Positions 1 to 6,407 of a stretch of DNA of 11,133 nt are shown here, piece after piece. The position numbers and the translations under genes are program-made. This DNA comes from DASTGO01 sp035719045 (GTDB lineage: Bacteria > Actinomycetota > Actinomycetes > Actinomycetales > Kineosporiaceae), in assembly GCA_035719045.1 (NCBI GenBank), contig DASTGO010000385.1:1-11133 (forward strand). Direction: 5' to 3'. The notes below the pieces were generated by a model. The model saw only the letters and a program-made list of their open reading frames with translations. It was not told where the DNA came from and ran no database searches. Numbering within the stretch: position 1 is the first letter of the stretch; each line of letters opens with the position of its first letter.

Positions 1-630
1 TCCGACGGCGGCTGGCTGGCGGACGTCCCGGCTCCGCGCCCGGTCGTGCTGGCCGAGGCCGTGCACGAGGGGATCGTCTGGGACGTGGTCCGCGACACCG
101 TGGACCTCGGCCCCGGCGGGGTGGTGCGCCGGGAGTACATCCGGCACACCGGGGCGGTCGCGGTCCTCGCGATGGACGACGACGGCCGGGTCGCGGTGAT
201 CCACCAGTACCGGCACCCGGTCCGCCGGGAGCTGTGGGAGCTGCCGGCCGGCCTGCTGGACGTCGACGGTGAACCGCCGCTGGAGGCCGCCCGCCGGGAA
301 CTCATGGAGGAGGCGGACCTGCGGGCGCAGCGCTGGGACGTGCTCGTGGACTGGTTCAACTCCCCGGGCGGCTCCGACGAGGCGCTGCGGGTGTACCTGG
401 CCCGTGACCTGTCCGCGGTGCCCGAGCAGGAGCGGCACGTCCGGGAGGCCGAGGAGCACGGCATGCCGGTCGCCTGGGCCACCCTGGACGAGATCCGGGA
501 CGCCGTCCTGTCCGGACGGGTGCACAACCCGTCCCTGGTGGTCGGCGGGCTGGCCGCCTGGGCGGCGCGGGAGGCCGGCTGGTCGACGCTGCGCCCGGCG
601 GACACCCCGTGGCATTTCTTGCGCGGTTGA
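1..630 (+). CDS. Nudix hydrolase, probable ADP-ribose pyrophosphatase (5' end uncertain or outside window)
   Basis: It probably hydrolyses ADP-ribose to AMP and ribose 5-phosphate in the cytosol. Counting from the GTG at 46 (194 aa), the Nudix box runs from about G69 through E76 to R84-E85-L86 and E88-E89, with D91 where the consensus has Gly. The SPGGSDE stretch (106-112) places a Pro about 15 residues past the box, the spacing that marks the ADP-ribose subfamily. QYRHPVR before the box and LWELPAGLLDV are typical of actinobacterial members such as Rv1700. The frame has no stop from base 1 to 45, and homologues usually carry several more residues before this point, so the true start may lie upstream of the window; GTG 46 has no clear Shine-Dalgarno sequence. 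It precedes xerD, as in mycobacteria. The family is firm; the exact substrate is inferred. Confidence 0.9.
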   Translation, partial: SDGGWLADVPAPRPVVLAEAVHEGIVWDVVRDTVDLGPGGVVRREYIRHTGAVAVLAMDDDGRVAVIHQYRHPVRRELWELPAGLLDVDGEPPLEAARRELMEEADLRAQRWDVLVDWFNSPGGSDEALRVYLARDLSAVPEQERHVREAEEHGMPVAWATLDEIRDAVLSGRVHNPSLVVGGLAAWAAREAGWSTLRPADTPWHFLRG

Positions 631-662
631 GCGGGGTCGGCGCGGCTGAGTGACGTGAACCT

Positions 663-696
663 CGTGCCTGGCGGTGCGGACCTGCCGCCAGGCACG
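663..696 (+). terminator. Hairpin after Nudix gene, probable terminator
   Basis: A perfect 12-bp inverted repeat (arms 663-674 and 685-696) encloses a 10-base loop, starting 33 bases after the Nudix stop codon. No T-run follows; the next bases are G-rich. Terminators without a U-tract are common in high-GC actinobacteria, so this probably ends the Nudix transcript. A protein-binding palindrome is the alternative. Confidence 0.55.
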
Positions 697-762
697 GGAG
701 GTCGGCCGATCGGGCGGTCCGCGGCGCCGTGGGATATCCCCGGTCCGACCGGTTTGCCCGCC

Positions 763-768
763 TAGACT
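763..768 (+). promoter_or_regulatory. Candidate -10 element for xerD
   Basis: TAGACT fits the actinobacterial housekeeping -10 consensus TAnnnT. No TTGAC-like -35 lies at 16-19 bp upstream. A start of transcription near 775 would leave a leader of about 150 bases before the ATG at 927. That leader contains a 14-bp GC palindrome (803-816) and two ORFs of 10 and 11 codons. Support is weak because the -35 is missing. Confidence 0.3.
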
Positions 769-926
769 CGGCTGATCCGAACCGGACCGCCGGGCATGTC
801 GCCCGCCGGCCGGCGGCCTGCGGAAGGACGATGGTCGGCGATGAGGCTCGGCGTGGCCCGTGAGGTACAGCCCTGACCGTCACCGGCTCCCCGCAACCGG
901 CCCTGGCGCAGGGACGCCGGACCGGC

Positions 927-1889
927 ATGCCCGCGGTACCGCCCGCACCGGCCCGCCGGACCGCGCTGGACCGTGCGGTGACCGGCTACCTGGAGCACCT
1001 CGCCGTCGAGCGCGGGCTGTCCCGCAACACTCTCGCGGCCTACCGGCGGGACCTGGCGCGCTATGCGGCCTACCTGCAGTCCCTCGGGATCGCCGATCCC
1101 GCCGGGGTACGGGAGGAACAGGTCAGCGGCTTCCTCGCGGCGATCCGCACCGGGGAGGACGGCGGGGCGTCGCTGGCGGCCTCCTCGGCGGCCCGCACCG
1201 TGGTGGCGGTCCGGGGCTTCCACCGCTTCCTGGTCCTGGAGGGAGCCGCGACGGTCGACCCGGCGGGGGAGGTCCGGCCGCCGTCCCCGCCCCGACGGCT
1301 GCCGAAGGCGATCGGCGTCGGGGAGGTGGAGCGGTTGCTGGACGCGGCCGGGCAGGGGGGCACCGCCGCGGGTCTGCGGGACCGGGCGCTGCTGGAGGTG
1401 CTGTACGGGTCAGGGGCCCGGATCAGCGAGGCGGTCGGCCTCGAGGCCGACGACCTGGACCTGGCCGGCGGGCTGGTCCGGCTGCGCGGGAAGGGCGGCA
1501 AGGAGCGGATCGTCCCGGTCGGGCGGCCGGCGGTGGCGGCGGTCGAGGCCTATCTGGTCCGGGTCCGGCCCGATCTCGTCCGGCGCGGCCAGGGGACTCC
1601 CGCCGTGTTCTGCAATCTGCGGGGCGGCCGGCTGTCCCGGCAGAGCGCCTGGACGGCACTGCAGGTCGCGGCGGAACGGGCCGGACTGGCCGCGCGGGTG
1701 TCCCCGCACACCCTGCGGCACTCCTTCGCCACACATCTGCTGGAGGGCGGGGCGGACGTCCGGGTGGTCCAGGAGCTGCTCGGACACGCCTCGGTCACCA
1801 CGACGCAGATCTACACGAAGGTCACCGCGGACACCCTGCGTGAGGTGTACGCGGCGACCCATCCCCGGGCGCTGCGTGGCGGGGGCTGA
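927..1889 (+). CDS. xerD: Tyrosine recombinase XerD/XerC type
   Basis: Site-specific tyrosine recombinase that, with its partner, resolves chromosome dimers at dif near the division septum. At 320 aa it has normal family length. The N-terminal SAM-like core-binding domain spans about residues 12-105, and the catalytic domain about 127-312. All expected catalytic residues are visible: R165 (GARISE), K189 (RGKGGKE), H261 and R264 (SPHTLRHSFATHLLEGGADVR region), H287 (LGHASV) and nucleophile Y296 (QIYTKV). The position between the Nudix gene and parA/scpAB matches actinobacterial xerD (Rv1701), which favours XerD over XerC or an integron or phage integrase. The start is unsettled: ATG 927 has a poor Shine-Dalgarno sequence, while an in-frame CTG at 873 has GAGG (862-865) seven bases upstream and would add 18 residues. 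An in-frame TGA at 861-863 rules out anything longer. Confidence 0.93.
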   Translation: MPAVPPAPARRTALDRAVTGYLEHLAVERGLSRNTLAAYRRDLARYAAYLQSLGIADPAGVREEQVSGFLAAIRTGEDGGASLAASSAARTVVAVRGFHRFLVLEGAATVDPAGEVRPPSPPRRLPKAIGVGEVERLLDAAGQGGTAAGLRDRALLEVLYGSGARISEAVGLEADDLDLAGGLVRLRGKGGKERIVPVGRPAVAAVEAYLVRVRPDLVRRGQGTPAVFCNLRGGRLSRQSAWTALQVAAERAGLAARVSPHTLRHSFATHLLEGGADVRVVQELLGHASVTTTQIYTKVTADTLREVYAATHPRALRGGG

Positions 1890-1942
1890 GCGCAATTCTG
1901 CTGACAGTGAGTGATCGGCCACGACCGGATGTGCCACCCGCG

Positions 1943-1972
1943 TTGAGCAGGTCGCGACGCGCCGACTAGCCT
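1943..1972 (+). promoter_or_regulatory. Promoter of the parA-scpA-scpB-rluB operon
   Basis: TTGAGC (1943-1948) and TAGCCT (1967-1972) are separated by 18 bp, a good match to the housekeeping sigma-factor promoter of actinobacteria. It lies in the 93-base gap between xerD and parA. Transcription is predicted to begin around 1979-1982, immediately before the GTG at 1983, so parA could be translated from a leaderless message. Confidence 0.6.
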
Positions 1973-1982
1973 CGCCACCACA

Positions 1983-3002
1983 GTGAGCTCTTCGCGGGAG
2001 GATCGTCCCAGCACCACACTCGGTGCAGGCTTCGCCGGGGAGGATGTCGATCCCGAAGACGGAGACGGACAGATGGGACCGGTCGTGACGAACCAGACCC
2101 AGGAGGCGGCGGCACAGCTGACCGTCGACGTCGGCGACGGAATCGACGGCCTGTGTGCCGGGGCGATGGGCCCCACCGGCCGTCCGATGCCGCCCTTCCC
2201 GGAGCCGCCGGCCCTGACCCAGCATGGTCCGGCCCGGATCATCGCGATGTGCAACCAGAAGGGCGGCGTCGGCAAGACCACCTCGGTGATCAACCTCGGG
2301 GCCGCGCTCGCCGAGTACGGCCGCAAGGTGCTGCTGGTGGACTTCGACCCGCAGGGCGCGCTGTCGGTGGGGCTCGGGATCAACCCGCATGAGCTGGACC
2401 TGACGGTCTACAACCTGCTCATGCAGCGCGGGGTCCAGGTCCGTGACGTGATCCGCCCGAGCGGGGTCCCGAACCTGGACCTGCTGCCGGCCAACATCGA
2501 CCTGTCCGCGGCCGAGGTGCAACTGGTCAGCGAGGTGGCCCGGGAGCAGATCCTGGCCCGCGCGCTGCGGCCGGTGAGCGACGAATACGACGCCATCATC
2601 ATCGACTGCCAGCCCTCGCTGGGCCTGCTCACGGTGAACGCCCTCACCGCCGCCCACGGCGTGGTCATCCCGTTGGAGTGCGAGTTCTTCGCCCTGCGCG
2701 GGGTCGCCCTGCTCGTGGAGACGATCGAGAAGGTCCGCGACCGGCTCAACCCGGGCCTGGAGGTCGACGGCATCCTCGCCACCATGTACGACCCGCGGAC
2801 CCTGCACTGCCGCGAGGTGGTCGCCCGCGTCGTGGAGGCCTTCGGTGACCGGGTGTTCCACACCGTGATCGGCCGGACGGTGAAGTTCCCGGACGCCTCG
2901 GTCGCGGCCGAACCGATCACCACCTACGCCAGCTCGCATGCGGGGGCGTACGCCTACCGGCTGCTGGCCAGGGAACTGATCGCCCGCGGCGACGCCGCCT
3001 GA
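1983..3002 (+). CDS. ParA/Soj-family ATPase (orphan, SMC-kleisin operon)
   Basis: A cytosolic Walker ATPase of the ParA/MinD superfamily, likely binding DNA and helping chromosome positioning or segregation. From the GTG at 1983 it has 339 aa. Residues 1-83 are a low-complexity leader; the ATPase domain follows. The deviant Walker A is KGGVGKTT at 93-100 with signature Lys93 and catalytic Lys99, the A' motif is LLVDFDPQG (117-125), and Walker B is IIIDCQPSLG (205-214). No ParB gene lies beside it, unlike the parAB pair near the origin; its neighbours are scpA and scpB. This matches the Rv1708-type second ParA of actinobacteria, whose precise role is not known to me. Start choice: GTG 1983 lies a few bases after the predicted transcription start (leaderless), while ATG 2073, 30 codons in, has GGAG (2061-2064) eight bases upstream. 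The family is firm; either start is possible. Confidence 0.93.
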   Translation: MSSSREDRPSTTLGAGFAGEDVDPEDGDGQMGPVVTNQTQEAAAQLTVDVGDGIDGLCAGAMGPTGRPMPPFPEPPALTQHGPARIIAMCNQKGGVGKTTSVINLGAALAEYGRKVLLVDFDPQGALSVGLGINPHELDLTVYNLLMQRGVQVRDVIRPSGVPNLDLLPANIDLSAAEVQLVSEVAREQILARALRPVSDEYDAIIIDCQPSLGLLTVNALTAAHGVVIPLECEFFALRGVALLVETIEKVRDRLNPGLEVDGILATMYDPRTLHCREVVARVVEAFGDRVFHTVIGRTVKFPDASVAAEPITTYASSHAGAYAYRLLARELIARGDAA

Positions 3003-3003
3003 G

Positions 3004-4176
3004 GTGTCCGCCCAGACGTTCGACGGGTCCCGGCCCGTCGCCCCGGCCGCTGCCGGGTCCGAAGACCTGCCGACCGGGCCGGTGGAGGCTGACCAGCCGC
3101 AGTCGGGGGAGGGCCTCGCGGCTGCGCCCGACGGCCCGGCGGCCGGAGGCTGCGCGCCGGACGACCCAGGGGTGGGGGATTCCGGGACGGTCACTCCGGG
3201 CGGGGCGCTGCCGGGGCGGTCCAGCGGCTTCGAGGTGCACCTCGACGTCTTCGAGGGGCCGTTCGACCTGCTGCTCGGACTGATCTCCAAGCACAAGTTG
3301 GACGTCACCGAGATCGCTCTGGCCAAGGTGACCGACGAGTTCGTGGCCTGGGTCCGCGCCCAGGGCAAGGACTGGAACCTGTCCGAGACCAGCGAGTTCC
3401 TGGTCGTGGCGGCGACCCTGCTGGACCTCAAGGCGGCGCGGCTGCTGCCCTCGGCCGAGATCGAGGACGACGAGGACCTGGCCCTGCTGGAGGCCCGGGA
3501 CCTGCTGTTCGCCCGCCTGCTGCAGTACCGGGCGTTCAAGGATGTGGCCGCGACCCTGTCCGCGCGGATCGCAGCGGAGGCGAAGCGTGTCGCGCGGTCG
3601 GTCCCGGTGGAGCCCCGGTTCGCCCAGTTGCTGCCGGAACTGGTCCTCGGGATCACCCCGGAGCAGTTGGCGGCCATCGCGGCCCGGGCCCTGACCCCGA
3701 AACCGCCGCCGATCGTCGGGCTGGAGCACCTGCACGCCCCGCCGGTGAGCGTCCGGGAGCAGGCGGCGCTGATCGTGGACCGGCTGCGGCGGACCCGTTC
3801 GGCGAGCTTCCGGGTGCTGATCGCCGACGCCGACACCACCCTGGTCGTGGTCGCCCGGTTCCTGGCCCTGCTCGAACTGTTCCGGGAGAGCGCCGTCGCG
3901 TTCGACCAGGTCACCCCGCTGGGTGAGCTCACCGTCCGGTGGACCGGCAGCGACGACGGGGAGATCTCCGTCGAGGACGAGTTCGACGCCAGTGCCAGTG
4001 CCGGTGCCGGTGCCGGGCCCAGGACGGACGGCGGGGGTCCTGAGGTCGTGGATCAAGGCATGGCAGATCGGGACGTCGTGGACGTGGCGGAGGGTCCCGT
4101 CGTGGACCTGAGGGAGGGTGTGGCATCGCAGGCCCGCCCGGCAGGGGAGGATGGTGACCGTGAGCGAGCCCACTGA
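3004..4176 (+). CDS. scpA: Segregation and condensation protein A (kleisin)
   Basis: ScpA is the kleisin subunit that bridges the SMC heads and, with ScpB, forms the bacterial condensin that compacts and separates chromosomes. The product is 390 aa, well above the usual 250-280. The conserved core starts at about residue 75 with the family motif FEGPFDLLLGLI (83-94), followed by the SMC-neck-binding helices. It ends with a winged-helix domain near 250-315 (VARFLALLELFRE, then PLGELTVRWTG). About 74 residues of Pro/Gly/Ala-rich sequence precede the core, and about 60 acidic residues follow it, including an Ala-Ser/Ala-Gly run and VVDLR at 366-370. GTG 3004 is one base after the parA stop with a poor Shine-Dalgarno sequence, so translation is probably coupled. 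scpB begins inside its last codons. Assignment is firm; the tails look disordered. Confidence 0.95.
   Translation: MSAQTFDGSRPVAPAAAGSEDLPTGPVEADQPQSGEGLAAAPDGPAAGGCAPDDPGVGDSGTVTPGGALPGRSSGFEVHLDVFEGPFDLLLGLISKHKLDVTEIALAKVTDEFVAWVRAQGKDWNLSETSEFLVVAATLLDLKAARLLPSAEIEDDEDLALLEARDLLFARLLQYRAFKDVAATLSARIAAEAKRVARSVPVEPRFAQLLPELVLGITPEQLAAIAARALTPKPPPIVGLEHLHAPPVSVREQAALIVDRLRRTRSASFRVLIADADTTLVVVARFLALLELFRESAVAFDQVTPLGELTVRWTGSDDGEISVEDEFDASASAGAGAGPRTDGGGPEVVDQGMADRDVVDVAEGPVVDLREGVASQARPAGEDGDRERAH
3988..4017 (+). repeat. Hexanucleotide tandem repeat in scpA
   Basis: Five consecutive 6-bp units lie in frame near the 3' end of scpA: GCCAGT twice, GCCGGT twice, then GCCGGG. They encode Ala-Ser twice and Ala-Gly three times, at the junction between the conserved winged-helix domain and the variable acidic tail. 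Such a run could change length by slippage without breaking the frame. Confidence 0.8.
4144..4162 (+). promoter_or_regulatory. Ribosome binding site deciding the scpB start
   Basis: GGGGAGG at 4144-4150 is a strong Shine-Dalgarno sequence. It directly abuts ATG 4151, lies three bases before GTG 4154, and lies nine bases before GTG 4160. Only the last spacing is normal, so GTG 4160 is the preferred scpB start. Confidence 0.65.
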
Positions 4177-4960
4177 CGTCGGCCTGCCCGGGGGCACCGC
4201 CTCCGCGCTGACCGTGCCCGTCCCCGAGATCGACCTGCGCGATCCCGAGCCCACTGCCCCCGCGGTACCGGCCGAGCGGCCGGAGCCGGGTGGCCCGGAC
4301 GCCGGGGCCGCTGCTGCGCCCGCGGTCGTGGACCTGCGGGCCGCCGGGGCCGGTGCCGCAGCGGCCGATGCGGGGGAGGGGGCTTCCCTGTTCGACCTGG
4401 ACGCCTTCCCGAGGGGCGCTCAGGGGGCGGTCGAGGCGGTGCTGATGGTGGTTGACGAGCCGGTCGCGGAAGGCACCCTGGCGTCCGCCCTGGGGCTGAC
4501 CGTGGCGCAGGTGGACCAGGTGCTCGCCGAGCTGGCCGCGGACTACGACGAGGCCGGGCGCGGGTTCGAGCTGCGCCGGGTCGCGGGCGGCTGGCGGATC
4601 TACAGCCGGGCCGAGTACGCGCCGGTCGTCGAGCGGTTCATGCTGGACGGCCAGACGGCGCGGCTCACCCAGGCGGCCCTGGAGACCCTGGCCATCGTGG
4701 CCTACCGGCAGCCGGTCAGCCGGGCCCGGGTGGGCGCCGTTCGCGGGGTCAACGTGGACGCAGTGATGCGGACGCTGTCCACCCGCGGGCTGGTCGAGGA
4801 GGCCGGATCCGACCCCGAGTCGGGGGCGGTGCTGTACCGGACCACGCCGTACTTCCTGCACCGGATCGGGCTGACCTCGCTGGACGACCTGCCCGCGCTG
4901 GCTCCGTACCTGCCCGAGGCGGACGCCCTCGACGAGCTCGGCGCCGGGAGCGCGTCGTGA
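4160..4960 (+). CDS. scpB: Segregation and condensation protein B
   Basis: ScpB binds the middle of ScpA as a dimer and completes the SMC-ScpAB condensin. From GTG 4160 the protein has 266 aa. Residues 1 to about 83 are Pro/Ala/Glu-rich and probably disordered. Two winged-helix domains follow, at about 86-155 and 163-240. Signature segments are visible: LTQAALETLAIVAYRQPVSRAR begins at 169, RGVNVDAVMRTL lies at 195-206, and TTPYFLHRIGL at 228-238. The N-terminal tail carries EIDLR (23-27) and VVDLR (56-60), resembling VVDLR in the ScpA C-terminal tail. The gene overlaps the end of scpA by 17 bases, and its stop overlaps the next start as GTGA, so translation is coupled on both sides. In-frame starts at 4118, 4151 and 4154 are possible but have worse ribosome-binding-site spacing. 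Confidence 0.94.
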   Translation: MSEPTDVGLPGGTASALTVPVPEIDLRDPEPTAPAVPAERPEPGGPDAGAAAAPAVVDLRAAGAGAAAADAGEGASLFDLDAFPRGAQGAVEAVLMVVDEPVAEGTLASALGLTVAQVDQVLAELAADYDEAGRGFELRRVAGGWRIYSRAEYAPVVERFMLDGQTARLTQAALETLAIVAYRQPVSRARVGAVRGVNVDAVMRTLSTRGLVEEAGSDPESGAVLYRTTPYFLHRIGLTSLDDLPALAPYLPEADALDELGAGSAS

Positions 4961-5886
4961 CCCCGCCGAAGGGCGCCGGTGGCGGGCGCGCAGGTGCCGG
5001 TGGGGGGCCTCGCCGCGGGAAGCCCGGTCAGCCTGGGCGGTCTGGTGGCGGTCAGCCGGGAGGGTTCGCCGGGGGGCCGGCGAAGCGTCCGGGACGGCCG
5101 GGGGGACCGGTCCGGCGACGCCCGGCCCCGGCCGCGCAACCGCCGGTGGACGTGCACGACCCCGACGGCGTCCGGCTGCAGAAGGTGCTGGCGCAGGCCG
5201 GGCTGGGATCCCGTCGGGCCTGCGAGGAACTGATCGCCGCCGGACGGGTCGAGGTCGACGGGCAGCGGGTGACCGAGCTCGGCGTGCGGATCGACCCCAA
5301 GCGCAATGTGGTCCACGTCGACGGGCTGCGCATCCAGCTCGACGCCGATCTGGTGTACCTCGCGCTGAACAAGCCGCGGGGTGTGGTGTCCACGATGCAC
5401 GACCCGGAGGGCCGGCCGTGCCTGGGCGACTACGTGGCGAACCGGGAGGCCCGGCTGTTCCACGTCGGCCGGCTGGACGCCGAGACCGAGGGCCTGATCC
5501 TGCTGACCAATGACGGGGAGCTGGCGAACCGGCTGGCCCACCCGAGCTACGGCGTGCTCAAGACCTATCTCGCGGAGATCGAGGGCCAGGTGCCGCGGGA
5601 CCTCGGCAAGCGGTTGCGGGCCGGGGTGGAGCTGGAGGACGGACCGGCCAAGGTGGACTCGTTCCGGGTGGTCGACGCCCAGCCCGGCAAGGCCCTGGTC
5701 GAGGTCGTCCTGCACGAGGGGCGCAAGCACATCGTCAGGCGGATGCTGGAGGCGGCGGGCCATCCGGTGCTCGGACTGGTCCGGACCCAGATCGGCACCC
5801 TGCGGTTGGGTGACCTGCGGCAGGGCCGGACCCGCAACCTCAACCGGGTCGAGCTCGGCGAGCTGATGTCGTTGGTCGACCTGTAG
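4957..5886 (+). CDS. rluB: rRNA pseudouridine synthase, RluB/RsuA family
   Basis: It isomerises a specific uridine of rRNA, probably 23S as in RluB, during ribosome assembly. The product has 309 aa. An S4 RNA-binding domain covers about residues 72-120 (RLQKVLAQAGLGSRRACEEL region). The catalytic domain contains NKPRGVVST (138-146) and the family motif GRLDAETEGLILLTNDG from 171, with catalytic Asp174; GRKHIVRRML (255-264) is a further family signature. The first 65 or so residues are very rich in Gly, Arg, Lys and Pro, an unstructured basic tail that the short E. coli homologues lack and that probably helps RNA binding. GTG 4957 overlaps the scpB stop by four bases (GTGA). The partnership with scpAB is a conserved actinobacterial and firmicute arrangement. 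RluB rather than RsuA or RluE is inferred from this context. Confidence 0.9.
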   Translation: MTPPKGAGGGRAGAGGGPRRGKPGQPGRSGGGQPGGFAGGPAKRPGRPGGPVRRRPAPAAQPPVDVHDPDGVRLQKVLAQAGLGSRRACEELIAAGRVEVDGQRVTELGVRIDPKRNVVHVDGLRIQLDADLVYLALNKPRGVVSTMHDPEGRPCLGDYVANREARLFHVGRLDAETEGLILLTNDGELANRLAHPSYGVLKTYLAEIEGQVPRDLGKRLRAGVELEDGPAKVDSFRVVDAQPGKALVEVVLHEGRKHIVRRMLEAAGHPVLGLVRTQIGTLRLGDLRQGRTRNLNRVELGELMSLVDL

Positions 5887-5930
5887 TCGGCCCCGGGCGG
5901 CCGCTGACGTCACCCATTCCGCATGGCGGA

Positions 5931-5958
5931 CCGCCCGTCCAGCTGGTGGGACGGGCGG
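5931..5958 (+). terminator. Hairpin after rluB: terminator or operator
   Basis: A perfect 10-bp inverted repeat (arms 5931-5940 and 5949-5958, loop of eight) lies 44 bases after the rluB stop. No T-run follows. It probably ends the parA-scpAB-rluB transcript. A -10-like TACCGT (5960-5965) begins one base after the repeat, so the palindrome could also be an operator over the aroH promoter. Confidence 0.5.
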
Positions 5959-5959
5959 C

Positions 5960-5965
5960 TACCGT
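5960..5965 (+). promoter_or_regulatory. Weak candidate -10 element for aroH-tyrA
   Basis: TACCGT matches TAnnnT and lies 49 bases before the aroH start, directly after the 5931-5958 palindrome. No recognisable -35 lies 16-19 bp upstream. It is proposed mainly because a hairpin precedes it and a two-gene unit follows. Confidence 0.22.
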
Positions 5966-6014
5966 GGACGCTGGCCGTGGGTAGCGGCCGGTGGGCTCGG
6001 CGTGAGGAGGTTCC

Positions 6015-6407
6015 GTGGCGGTCCGTGCGGTGCGGGGGGCGACGCAGGTCGAGGCGGACGACCGGGAGCAGGTGCTGGCGGCCACCCGGGAGCTGGTGAC
6101 CCTGGTCCTGGAGAAGAACGGCCTCACTGCCGACGACGTGATCAGCATCCTGTTCACCGCCACCCGGGACCTGTCGTCGGTTGCCCCGGCGCTGGCCGCC
6201 CGGCAGCTCGGACTGGACGACGTGGCGCTGATCTGCGTCCAGGAGATGTGGGTCGAGGGGTCGATGCCCCGGGTCGTCCGGCTCCTGGCGCAGGTGGAGA
6301 CCGACCGGGCCCGCTCCGCGATCACCAACATCTACCTCAACGGCACCGACACGCTGCGCCGGGACGTGCCGCCGGTCCCGGGCGCGGGGCCCGGCGAGCA
6401 GCGGTGA
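6015..6407 (+). CDS. aroH: Chorismate mutase, AroH class
   Basis: It converts chorismate to prephenate, the branch point to phenylalanine and tyrosine, in the cytosol. At 130 aa it has the size of the trimeric Bacillus subtilis AroH rather than the all-helical AroQ type. Active-site residues known from the B. subtilis enzyme are all present with near-identical numbering: R7 (RAVRGAT), R63 (AARQL), C74 and E77 (ICVQEM), R89, Y107 (NIYLNG) and R115 (TLRRD). The start GTG 6015 is supported by GAGGAGG (6004-6010), four bases upstream. Its stop overlaps the tyrA start as GTGA, tying the two consecutive pathway steps together. The last dozen residues are Pro/Gly-rich and not part of the fold. Confidence 0.95.
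   Translation: MAVRAVRGATQVEADDREQVLAATRELVTLVLEKNGLTADDVISILFTATRDLSSVAPALAARQLGLDDVALICVQEMWVEGSMPRVVRLLAQVETDRARSAITNIYLNGTDTLRRDVPPVPGAGPGEQR

Noticed and set aside
731..740. GGGATATCCC palindrome upstream of xerD
   Set aside because: A perfect 10-bp palindrome, but short, single-copy in the gap and without a second site or known consensus, so no binding protein can be proposed.
860..1843. Overlapping 327-codon + frame across xerD
   Set aside because: Gly/Arg/Pro-rich +2 shadow of xerD; the xerD frame has all six catalytic residues.
927..1889. XerD as a phage or integron integrase
   Set aside because: No phage genes, attachment-site repeats or composition shift are seen. The position beside the Nudix gene and parA-scpAB is the conserved housekeeping xerD position.
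1410..3932. Open frame of 840 codons on the minus strand
   Set aside because: It runs antisense across xerD, parA and scpA, whose + strand products have complete family motifs. Its composition (Arg/Ser/Ala/Pro-rich, no recognisable domain) is that of a GC-rich shadow frame.
4118..4159. Longer scpB start at GTG 4118
   Set aside because: It adds MWHRRPARQGR-type sequence without a ribosome-binding site, while GGGGAGG sits nine bases before GTG 4160.
6002..6403. N-terminal extension of tyrA
   Set aside because: The frame is open but overlaps the complete aroH gene, and the translation is low-complexity Gly/Arg/Pro. The GTGA overlap start at 6404 begins just before the Rossmann motif.
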